A stretch of 64,000 bases of DNA from Holacanthus passer (lineage: Eukaryota > Chordata > Actinopteri > Pomacanthidae), in assembly GCA_025331565.1 (NCBI GenBank), contig JAFREQ010000042.1, positions 2,490,501 to 2,554,500 on the forward strand, read 5' to 3'. Position 1 is the first letter of the stretch. Each line of letters begins with the position of its first letter. A model generated the notes under the pieces. It did no database searches, had not been told where the DNA came from, and saw only the letters and a program-made list of their open reading frames with translations. Positions 36,432 to 48,100 of the stretch are shown in pieces. The position numbers and the translations under genes were made by a program.

Positions 36432-39400
36432 AACCTGTGTAGTTTGTCTTTGTGGTATTGAGTAACAGGCTGAGAGGCGGATGTGAGTGAGCTCCACCTG
36501 CAGCTGCTGTGCACAGCCAGCGGTTTGGAGACAACGAGATTCAGGTCAGATGCACATCTTAACACTTTTCTGCAAGCAACCTTGTTCTCCTCTCCGACTC
36601 TGACACAACGCTAAGAGCACTTCAGTATCTGTCAGACGTGTTTTTACTGTATGAGGATGTTCACTCATGCTACAGACTTTTTGGATCCTGCTTGATGAAG
36701 TAAAATGGAGAAAAATATAAATGAGGAAAGGAAGGACATGCCTGCTATGACAAGACACTGCATTCTGGCAACACCATATCCCTCAAATTCAATGAATAAT
36801 GTCTGAAAATCAAACAGAGAAAAATTTCTTTCTACAGGCAATTAAGTAAACAACAGTATTTGAGACAGTTTTATGAGCTGACTCACACATCAAGTTAATT
36901 ATAGCAGACTGAATAACATTTAATCAATCAGGCCCTAAAGGTAATCAGATTTTCTGTCATGTACTGTCACACTATGTCAAGATGAGGTTCATTGTTTGGC
37001 CAAATGTCAGTTCTGCCATGTTTTATGACACTGCTGCGATTTAACAATGAAAGATATAAAAACCATATAAATCATACTGTCAAAGTATCAACAATTAATA
37101 TATAACCACATCACAGCCATTTGGTAACACATGCAATAAATGCACACGTTAAACTGCTTTTCACTCTTTTTTCCTTCCAGCGTGATCAACGAACGGGACT
37201 TTCCCAGGAATTAATCAAACTGAACGTCCAGATACAGATAAATATCCAATATACAGGACGTCTCTACAGATTAAGCTCAAATACAGTGTAGAGAAGAGCA
37301 AGGCATTTGCCACTTTAGTTCATATCCTACATCTGTGATACACTTGACTACAAATGCATTTCTGTTGCCATGTAGTGAAGCTGGTGCCTTCGGGGCCATA
37401 AAGGTCTCGGTCTCTCGGTCGGTTACCTTCTTTGGCCAGTTGGTAAATGAGCCATGCATCATTTTATTGCCTTTTTATGGATATGCACTCTTGCTCTTTT
37501 CTGAAAGATGCTGTTGTGGAATTTCCAACTATTCAGGCAGCCAGGGGTTTCCATCCATTTGAGGGTGAATGCATGAGAAAGTCCAGACTTCTTAAAATGA
37601 ATCTGCACTTTATTATCATAAAAGAGTAATGCAACTTTCACAAAAAGAGAGCAGACATGAATTTCAACGTGTGAAGGATTTTTTTTCAACGTACAGGTGT
37701 TACTACTTCCCTGACCTCGCTGGTATCTTATGATACAACAACGTCCTCTATATTCATGGAATATTATGCAGTAAAACATGTTTTATGTTATACTGTTTAT
37801 GCTTTATAGCCTGGTAACTGTGCTTAGATGAGTTCAACGTCTGAGAGAATTTAAAAATTAAATAACACGAGCACAGTGAAAAGCTGAAGAGTCACAGTAG
37901 CTTTATTTGAATCAGACAATCCAGCTGACAATTAAAATATTTAGAAACATTTTTTTGTGTGGAAAGTATCTCAGGAATTTTATTTTGTGGGAGGTGGAAA
38001 ATCTCTGACATATTATAAATATAATACAATCGTTTCAATCAGTATAAGAACAAAAAAATAACATGAGTCATCATCATCAACTATGTGCATATATTTTGTG
38101 TGTATTTGTGTGTAAAAACCTAAACTATTAAACTATAGTTCAGGTTTTTATCATTTTATCAGCAACTAAACCACCGTTTGTGACCTTCCACTGATAAATC
38201 ATTAACAGACGAGGAAGGACAGGACTGAAATACGAGGAAAGCAAGAGGAAGCTGTGTCAAACTGAGCAGAAAGAGACAGAACGACACTGGCACGATTTTC
38301 AGCCAGTATGAATTAGAACTAAGATTTACAAAATGTTGAGAAAGATCATCCTCTTGATTTTTTTCAAATGATAGATAAAAACATAATTTAACATCATCAG
38401 ACTTCCGCAACAACATTCACCCAACTTTTGCCACATTTTGTCCTTCTGTACTGATAAATTAGATTCTTTAAGCACAACAAACAAAAGTGGATTCACCTCC
38501 ATAGTGTGGAGTTGTCAGCAGAAATCTCAGGACTGCACGGCTCGATAGACATAAGTGAGGAAATATGTTTTTGGTGAATCAGTCCTTGGCTGAATAATTC
38601 ACTTTCCTCAACCAACAGATATTGTGGCTATGTGTTGTCTGAACAGGCCTTCACCATATGTTATAAATAAAATGTCTAAAAATGAAGGATACATAACTTC
38701 ATTTGATTTGATTTGTCCACATTTAAACACAAAGAGTCGACTAGAATGATCAAAAAATGTTTGATCCTAAGTGAAAAATCCAGAATCTATGAATATGCAA
38801 ATATAGTTACTTTCAAGGCTTCAGTTGCTTTACACAAAGTTTCACCTAATTTACTGAAATGTCCACTCTCCTTCCAGCACATCACTAATCAACACTTTAT
38901 ATCTGGTTTATTAATCCAAAAACTGAAGTCTAAAACCAGCAGTTTGCCATTTTGTGTTGGACTGTTTCCTGGCCGGAGGCAGTTGTAAGGTGGAGACATC
39001 AGGAAGACACAAAAAGACAAATCCAAAGGAACGTCAGTGTCACCATAAAACCATTTTTGTGCAGATTAAACAATCAAGATATGAAGTGTTAATGAATGGT
39101 GCTGGAAGGTAGATTTCATTATGTTGGACATTTCATTTTTAAACACACATTAGAGTGGTATTAATCTTATTTAACTCAAGAAAGAAAGTGAATGAGCTAA
39201 TTCTCAAAATGTGCATTGATAAATACTCAGAATTAGAAACTTGCATAAAACACAACAAGAAGTGGAGTTTTATTTTGAAAATGAGGAAGGAAGTGGCTGG
39301 TACTTTGAAGGGAGGCGGGCTCATCTGTCACATTCAGGAGTGTCAGAGAAGCAGAGCCCTGATCAGAGACACCAGAAACACACAGAGCTCATAGATGTGC

Positions 39401-40419
39401 TGTCGTTCCTGCAGAGCAGCAGGTCATCGGGGCAGGAAGCCGTCCCTCGTCCAAACCAACCAACATTTGTTTATGCAAACATCTGTGGGCTACAAATATG
39501 CTGCTGTGTTCACACTTCACAGGGAGAAGAGCTCAGCCTTAGAATCAACTCCCCACCACTTCAGCTGCAGTCCACAGAGGAGCAAAGGTAAGATCAACGC
39601 CGGCAAATATCAGAAGACTTTATAAAAATCCTACATCAGACTTCCTTCTGAAAAATGATTCATTTCAGTAACGGCTCAGTTCTCTTCCTCTTTCTCCTTC
39701 TCTCTGTTTCTCACTTCTCTATCGTTCATCCCCAACTTAGATAAAATAACATCTTGAATGTAATTTTTAAAAATATATGTCATTTTTTTGAATGAAATCT
39801 CTGCTGCATCTAAAACAGCCAACAACACCACGTTGAACTTCATAATGTTAAACCAGTTATAAACTGCAACAGGCTGCGCTCCAATCTCGTTCTTATCATT
39901 TGCATACATGTACACGCAGGTCATATCTGTTCTCATCCTTCGTTGTACTTTCTGTGTTATTCATGTGTTTCATCCCGCAGTTTGATTTGGCTTGTATGTT
40001 ACTCAGTTGTCCTGCCCTCAGTTTGGGGAAGTGGTTTAAAAAGCTACAGTCAGAGTGAGAGAGAGGGATTATAGAGGTGAAAAAAAACAAAACATTCACA
40101 ATTTCATTTGCTGAAATGTGTGTGTAAATCAGTTGAGATGCTTCCATGTGAGGTCGGAGGTCAGGGTTAGAGGTCAGCGCCCCGTTTGTTCTCCGCTGAC
40201 GGAGCTGTGAGGGACCTCATGTCAAGACGTCCTCCTCTGCAAACATCGTCCACACCCTTGTGCACCCTGTGGTGGAAGAAACCCAGCTGGGTGACAAGAG
40301 CACTGACAAACGAGTCTGACACGAGCCACAATTAGGTTAATTATTTAGATTCATCTGCAAAGTATTTTCTCAGTTGTGCATTATTATATAGCTTGTTCTA
40401 TTTGACAACTCCGCTTGTG

Positions 40420-40700
40420 AGAAAACTAGAGCTGAAGCGATTGGTCCTTTAATTGATTAGAGATATAATCAATAACTGTGCCAAGCATTTCTACAGTAGT
40501 TCCAGCTTCTCAGATGTGCTGCTTTTCTTTGCCATCAATTATTGTCAGTTTATTATCTTTTGCACTTTTGTCAGATAAAAGAAGCGATTTGAAGACGTCA
40601 CCCTCGGCCCTGAGAACTTGTGATCAGCGTATTTTTTAACATTTCATACTAGACTAAATGATTGATTGGATAATGGAATCAATAGTGAAAATGATCATTA
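40420..40700. repeat. Dispersed teleost 'TTCCAGCTTCTCA' repeat, copy 1
   Basis: It contains GAGCTGAAGCGATTGGTCC, GTTCCAGCTTCTCAGATGTG and GCTGCTTTTCTTTGCCATC, words shared with the two copies at 41550-42000. Confidence 0.45.
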
Positions 40701-41029
40701 GTTTGTGTCTGGTTGCAGCCTCTTGTCACATTTTTCACGTCTGTGATTGTCAGCAGCTCCAAACATGGTTTTCTTTAAATAACTGTCCAAATTTGCAATA
40801 TTTCACAGGACAAAGCAAAAATATTAAAACAGATTTGTCCTATTAATCATCTCAGGACCCCTCAGATTTATCTGGTGACCCTTTGGAGGGGCCCGACCCC
40901 TCAGGCTGGGAACCACTGAACTAGCTTCGCATTGACCAACTACCACAGTAAAACACGGCTTCCACATTAATGCATCAGTATTAATACTACTATAATACTA
41001 TATATAACAGCACAACACTCACACGGCCA

Positions 41030-41165
41030 TTTTTGTGAATTCTGAGTACTTTCATTTTTTGATACTTTAAATCCATTTTGAAGTCCAGGCCTTTGACCTT
41101 TCATGTATTTTATATTGCAGTTTTGTTACTTTTACTTAAGTAAAGTGTCTGAATACTTCCTCCAT
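41030..41165. repeat. TIR-repeat fragment
   Basis: It has TCTGAGTACTTTCATTTTTT and TTTTACTTAAGTAAAGTGTC and ends GAATACTTCCTCCA, the terminal word of the family in inverse orientation. Confidence 0.5.
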
Positions 41166-41549
41166 GATGGAGAACAACAGTGTGATTGTTCCAGAAAAAG
41201 GAATCAAATAAATCATTTTAGCTTCTCTTCTCTTCTCTTTGCGTCTGCACACAGATCGCGCAGTTTATGATGCAGGTGCAAAATGAAAAAGAACCTCCCG
41301 CCTGTGGAACTGAACTGCAAGCAACTGAACTGAAACTAATGACTTCAGTTGGTTGTTATCACCATTGAAAAAAGCTGCATGCTGATATGAATTTGGTCTT
41401 TACGCCTCAGACTGTTAACAAAAACGTCTTCAAAATCTATTAAAGACACTCAAAAGAATAACTTCCGTACATCTTCACTCTACAGAACATGAATCTACAA
41501 CAATCTTGAAAATCAGTTAAACATTTTGATTGTTGCTTTTCAGCAAAGA

Positions 41550-42000
41550 ATCCAAAGATTCATTGGTTCCAGCTTCTTAAATGTGAATATTTACTGTTTT
41601 CCTTGTCATCTATGACAAGATACTGAATATCTTTGGGTTTTTTTGGTCGGTCAGAAAATGTGATGACGACATTTTTATATTTATAGAGAAAACAATTATT
41701 TGATCAATAAAAAAATATTTGGCAGTTAATCAATAATAGCCCTAAACCAAAAGATATCAGATACAGTTTTCATAATAAATCAGTTATATTAATTTTCATT
41801 TCAAGCGAAAATTCCCAAACTCACTGGTTCCAGCTTCTCACATGTGAACGTGTGCTGCTTTTCTTCGTCGTCTGTGACGGTGAATTGAATATATTTGGTT
41901 TTGGATTGTTGGTCAAACAAAGCCAAAGACCAAAAAATGTAAATCAATTGAGAAAATAATTGGCACATTAATCAATAATGAAAATAACTGTAAGTTGCAG
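41550..42000. repeat. Two direct copies of the 'TTCCAGCTTCT' repeat
   Basis: Copy A (about 41548-41755) and copy B (about 41808-41998) run in the same direction. Both have CACTGGTTCCAGCTTCT or a near match, then ATGTGAA, TTTGG and a terminal CAATAA. They are separated by only about 50 bp. Confidence 0.5.
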
Positions 42001-43169
42001 TATGGTGACAGAACGTATCATGTCCTATTTGTCTGTAAAGTGAAAGTACATTTCAAATATAAACGCAGTAATGCTGAGGCTTTGAAGTCGGCTACACGCT
42101 CAGGAAAACCACTCATCATGTGTTGAAACACTGACCAGCTCGCTGTCAGCACTCGTGTCGGTTAATCCTTCTCTGTCACAGGCGCCAATAACGGCCGCAA
42201 GAACTGCAAATATATCAGAGCATCAACTTAAACAGTTTTTCTTTTTGACATTTACGTTTTTATAGATTTTTTAAAGAAAGAGTTGGTACGTGCCAGAGAT
42301 AAATGCTTCATTCAATAAAGGTATATAAGTAGTACACAGAGTAATGAGACGCCCAGTCCAGAGTGAAAGGAAAAGAAAATCTGTCCAAATCCAGAAAATG
42401 TCCCCACAGCTTGTTCAAACTACATTTTAATCCACTGAGCAAATACTCATAAGATCCAATCTGTATCATTGCATTTGTCCAGAGCTTTAGCTGTTTTTCA
42501 ACATCTCAAAATAAAACTGGAGGCTGTGATCACACCAACTGTGCTAAGTGAAAATTCACCCAGATTTGTCCCCTAATAAATATAAAGCAGTAGTCAGAAT
42601 GATGAACGCCAAATCAACCCACCAGGACCTGGATGGATGGTTTCATTAATGTACATTTACATATATCATGTAGGAAGAATCCCACTTCCATTTTGTACTC
42701 AGAGCAAATAACGCAGAGCTCGGTCCTCACGGTCCACAGCTCCTCAAAGAGTCCTGTTGTTGCCGTTATCAGGCGGAAGCCGGAGTGAGACCATCAATCA
42801 TTAAATGTTGATTTAAGCAGTCGAGGCATGAGTTAGAGATTAAAGATAAGATAAAGCAAAAAACCCCGAAGTCATGCAGGAACAGCATGATGCACTAAAA
42901 ATGTGTTTGATTTCCTCTTTATTTCTGCTAATGAGACTAGAGACTAATGAGAACAAAGCTCTTGTTTTATATAGTTATTAAAATGAATAAAGCAAATTCA
43001 TTACATAAACCTCCTCAAACCTTTGTGTTGCAAACATGATGCTAAAAACAAAACAAACAAACAAACAAAAAAGACTTGTTCTGACTTTATTTTACGATAT
43101 TTTGGCCTGAACAGCATCAGGTACAAATTTGAATTTCTACTTCCACCAGTCAGAGCTTATGATCAAATA

Positions 43170-43595
43170 TATCTATCTTTGAGCTTTGTAGTGAATGTTC
43201 AAGGTTCAATATATGAGATTTGGAGCGTTAATGTGGCAGCAAACAACTGTTTGCTTGTGGCGGAGAAACGACGAGCAGAGAATGAAGTCACTCTCCTCTG
43301 TGTGTGTGTGTTCTTTGTTTTGGTCGCCGGGCCGGACATGTGTGCATGTTGGTGCCAAGCGCCAACGTCCGAGGCTGAACAATGAAGCCAAGTGCTAAAG
43401 GCTGCAGTTCCTTAAATGGCCACTTGAGGCTGGTTCCAAAAGCATGTCAGTCCCCATAAACCCTCACAACCTTACAGCAGAATTAAACATGTTTACAGTC
43501 TGGTACAATACACAATGAGCTTCACAACAGCTCTTCAGAGACCTATGGGTGACATCAAGGAGGCTTCATCCATATTTTATGCAGTCTATGTTTGG
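43170..43595 (+). repeat. Dispersed teleost repeat ending 'TTTTATGCAGTCTATG'
   Basis: It contains TTAAATGGCCACTTGAGGCT, CCAAAAGCATGTCAGTCCCC, AAACATGTTTACAGTCTGGT and CCTATGGGTGACATCAAGGA, then TCATCCATATTTTATGCAGT. I know this string of words as a common teleost interspersed repeat. The 5' limit is a guess. Confidence 0.6.
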
Positions 43596-44424
43596 TGCAT
43601 GTGAGGCCTCCCCGTGAAACTCTTGGTATTTTAATTTACTGTCCCCAGATGCTAACTGCTCCTCTTTAAATGACTTTTATTGATTTTTTTATCGTCTATT
43701 CTCAGGCGATCTAGATTCGTGCTTCTTGGTGATTTTCATATTGATGACACTTCTGACTATATCTACTCCGAAGTTGCTTGAGTTCAAAGAAGAAAGTTGT
43801 AGGCTTGCAAGGTGCTCCACAGTTGCAGTTGCAGCTCACCACATCCTTCACTCCGTAACCACAAACAGGGAAGGTTTTTATTCACGTCTGTGGGAAAACA
43901 ACCAAATCTAACACCCAAGATGCAGTAACGGCTGTCATGGGACTCCAATCCTGCCCGTAGCTTCAATTCGCCTTTTGATCCAAGATTCACGAGTTTAACT
44001 CTTTTAATTAAATACATTTTCAGTAATGGTGTGTTGACCTCTGTTTTCCCGTCCTGTTTGTGTCTCTGTGGGAACAGCAGCAAATGAGGAAGTGGCTTTT
44101 GTGACTCTTCCTAATTTAAAAATAGATGGCAAATGAAAATTTCCAGTTCCCTCACTCTTCACATGTCATTGCCATGTTTTTCATTCATGTTGAGAGCTTG
44201 CAACACCACATGTTGTGTAATACAAGGGACTGACGTGTTAAACGATTGATTGGACTAATGCACACTGCACGTGTTTGTGTTTAATGCTTTACACAGCCAG
44301 CATCTTGTTCCCTTCTTTCATTTCCCCTAAAACCAAACAGAAGCTTCAAGAAGTAAGACTGTTTTTTTTATGAGGTATTGACCCAAATATATATGTATGT
44401 TATATAATATATATGTAAAATAAC

Positions 44425-44600
44425 ATACTGATCATTTCTTTGTCAGTGAATTTTGGTAAACAAAAGGAATATATATTTTTGTCATGCATAATCAATAACA
44501 TAAATCACATTTCTTAATGAGGTGTAATAAAAATAATTGAGTGACAAAGAGAAGGGTGCACTTTCAATCCTTCTCTGCACACAGGGTTTTAAGTGAGAAG
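44425..44600 (+). repeat. Interspersed repeat shared with 63325-63500
   Basis: Both places have AAACAAAAGGAATA, an ATGTAATAA or TGTAATAAAAATAA block, and CTTCTCTGCA followed by GGGTTT. The two copies are diverged, same strand, 19 kb apart. Confidence 0.45.
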
Positions 44601-45183
44601 ACATGAGACTATTGATCTCCTCATCAACATCAAGAAAGCAAATTAACATAGTTCAACAAAATGTCAAAATAGTCCTTGAATAGTTTGTCAGTGGCATGAA
44701 AAACACTTTGAACTGCATTAATTTGTAAAGTTTTGGATGATAAATTTCTGTTTTGTTAAGTCATGACTTTGAGGTCAAAATGATTCTTTTAACGCTCTTA
44801 AATCGTCCTTTTTGTTTGATTATTTGGAAACTAATGCAAAAAGCACATTTTATCAAAAGGTCAGAAAGACAATCATGTCTGTCTAAATCCTGTCCTGTCA
44901 TGTGACCCTCGCTCCACAGCTGGTCAGTATCTGTTAAAACCTCAGGGAGAGAAGCCCTCAGCTGTCAGAGATCAGACTTTTGTCTAACGTGCACTTTGAA
45001 GCACCATTTTTTAAATGGAAACCAAAACTGTTAACTGGACAAACTGTTTAACCTCAAGTTGAACTGTACATTTAAACTTCCCATTTTACCCTCTCTCTCC
45101 GCACAGAAACACTTGTACTTGCACGTTGTGGCTTCGCTGATCGTCACCTCTTCTTGGTTTGCTAAACACTTCAGCTGGTGCCG

Positions 45184-48100
45184 ATGGAAGCCAGAGGGAA
45201 GTATGATTTTAATGCAACCGCAGATGACGAGCTCAGCTTCAGAAAGGGCGACATACTGAAGGTCAGTGCGTGTTGATTGGATGATTTTCTCAATGTGGCT
45301 TCAAAATCTTTCATCACCGTCGTCTGATTTCTTGCTTCTTTCCTTTGTCTGATCAGATTTTAAGCCCACAGGACGACTGGTATAAAGCCGAGATGAACGG
45401 ACAGGAAGGATTCGTACCACAAAACTACATCGAGATGCAGACACCGAGGTGACACTGACCTAGAAATGAGTTTGCTACCTTATTTGGGACGACTCGCTCA
45501 ACCTTTACAAAATCTGCATTTTTTTGAAAGCAGAAATTCTTCTGATTGAGATCCCAGCTTTCCAGCAACAATTGATTATATAAAACACAAAAATAAGAAA
45601 AGAAGTAAAAACATATATAATATAATCACATATATAATAAACCCCAGAGACCAGAATCAAGGCTGTAATCAAAAAATGATCAGAAACAGGAAGATTTTAT
45701 TCTCGGTTTGTCCTTTCTAGGCTCGTGGACTTGTTCAGGAGACAGTACAGCAGGTTATGTAAGACTGGCTGTAGGCGTGTGTGTTTGGTTTCCAGCATTC
45801 TATCGTGTGTGTGTGTCCAGGTGGTTTCAGGAGAACGCCAGTCGCAGCGCTGCAGAGGAACTGCTCAGGCACAAAGATGTGGGAGACTTTGTGATCCGAG
45901 GCTGCCAGAGCTCCCCTGGAGACTTCTCCATCTCTGTCAAGTGAGTCTGTAAATGAGCTGCACCCAAATCCTGGTGCTTGCTTTTCACTGCATCACTGGT
46001 CACTGCATCATATCATGAGGAAATGTCGATGCTGCATTTCTTAATTTCACAAAATCACTTGTGTAATGATGACTCTTCTCTGGTGTCTTATGTTGACCTC
46101 GTGCTAAATGCCTCGCTGATGGACCCGTAATGGCTGAGGAGCTGCATGGTGCTGTAGTAAAGGAAAGAGTTTCTATGATGGTTCCTTTTTTTAACCCTCT
46201 CCAAAAGAAAAACAGACAAGAGAAAAAGTGTAATGATTCGCTGCAAACATTAGCATGTCCTTTTAATAACCCGGCATTACTTCCTTAAGGTCAGGGACAT
46301 TTCATACTTCCTTGCAGGGCAGCAAACTGTCAATTTCATGTCTCAATCTAAAACAGGCCTGCTGCTGTTAAAACTCCATACGTTCGGATTGTTTGGGATC
46401 ACCGAGTCCCGGTTTTCAATACAATAAAAATAATACTTATCATATTATACTTGTTTTCAGCACTTACATAGACGTCTATCGTCATTGTTACCTAACCCAA
46501 CATAAAATCATGAACAATGCCCCACGCGTCTGAATTCAACTCTGATTTGTCTGTATGTGTGTCAGTCAATCAATATGTCGTTGCCAATGAGCCTGACTCA
46601 GAAACCCATGTGTCTCTACCTGACAGATAACAATTAGCTGAAAAAGTCGGTCTGTACTGAAGAGCTGCAGGAGGCTCCCCATCCTGACGACAACACCTGT
46701 GTTGTGTGCATATTGAACATGTGTGCGTGCGTGAACGTCGACTGAACGGGTCTCTGTTTGGGTCTTTGTTGACAATCTGAAAAACCTTTCATTTGAGAAA
46801 TCTGAGAGTGAATAGAATCAGGCTGAGTGTGAGGAGAAGGGCTGAAGCTGGAGCAACCAGTCTGAGCAGAACAAGAACAACTGTGAGAGCAAGCAGGGGA
46901 TATGTGATGTGAGGGGATACGGGATGTGAGGAGATATGGGATGTGAGGGGATATGTGATGTGAGGGGATGTGTGATGTGAGGACAGGGTTTTGACAGAAA
47001 GCATGAAATGAAAATCATGAAATCTAAGAATCATGCTCTCAAATTGAAACACAATGCTCTTAGATAAAAATAGGGGAAAATGGTTCCATAGTTTCAAACA
47101 TAAAAGTGTGATTGAAATCTGTTAAAAGGTCATCTACACTTGTAGTCCTGATTTAACTGTCAGCAAACGATTACTTCCCCTCTGTTACCATCAATATGTA
47201 TAAAAGAAGTAAACTCTGACTCATCATCTCACCCGCTTCGCTTCTCTGATGTGCTGCAAACTCTGCAAGACTTGACATATTTACAAGCAGGAGACAGATG
47301 CAGAAGCAATGTTGGCGTAAACAGGACGGAGGCTGAGTGTCGCCGCCCTTCAACATGAGGCTCCGCTCGTTCATCAGTGTGTCTGCAGTCATTAAGACCA
47401 CCTGTGAAAAAGGTCAAACTGCACAATGAAGCTTTCTTTATTCTCTGCTCTTAAGGGCTGAGGATCTTCATCAAGGCCACCAGGTTGGGACATGTTGTAG
47501 TTTTGTACGTTGGCCAGCAGAGGACAATCCAGCTGAGGGAGGAGCTGAACCTCTGGAATGATGAAGCAGGGGAGTTCTTCAGGTACAGCTGATATAACAC
47601 TTTACTCCCGTGTTCATCTTCCCTCAGACATGAGAGCGACGTTCAGCACTTCAAAGTGATGAAGGACAACAAAGGCCAGTACTTCCTGTGGTCTGAGAAG
47701 TTCACCTCCCTCAACAAGCTGGTGGAGTTCTACAAGATCACGTCCATCTCTAAAACCAGGGAGATCTACCTCAACGACGGCAGCTTGGACAGCAAGAGTC
47801 CCTCCATGCTCCAGTCGGTGAGTTTCTGTTCAACGCAGGTGCCGAGCTTTGATTTACTATTCCACTTGAATAGTTCAGTTAACTCGCTCTAACCAGGCCA
47901 CAGCACACTGACCTACTGAGATGGGTTACTTGTTAAAAATATATCTGGTTATTCTGTGAAACTGACTCTGAATGTTATTTCTCATACTAGAGACTTTCGA
48001 GCATCAGCAAGAATAAGATCATATGTTCAAGGCTTCAGTTAATTAGAATGATTAATTATTCTCTCAATTAATCCGTCAATTGCTTGGTTTATAAAATGTA

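Larger units (their letters stand above)
34611..45106. other. Intergenic region between two divergently transcribed genes
   Basis: No gene is supported in 10.5 kb. It holds a (CT)n(CA)n tract (36386-36427), several dispersed teleost repeats (about 40420-40700, 41030-41165, 41550-42000, 43170-43595, 44425-44600) and an ATAT-rich tract near 44390. One or more untranslated first exons of grap2 probably lie here, because the start-codon exon of grap2 is preceded by a good acceptor at 45106. Confidence 0.5.
45941..47627. other. Intron 3 of grap2
   Basis: It splits the SH2 domain. It contains a 17-bp minisatellite (46896-46980) and an exon-like frame (47456-47582) that cannot join the flanking exons in phase. 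Nothing else recognised. Confidence 0.45.

Noticed and set aside
46789..47097. Minus-strand frame with repeated SHPISPHI-type peptide
   Set aside because: It is the complement of the 17-bp minisatellite, not a protein repeat.
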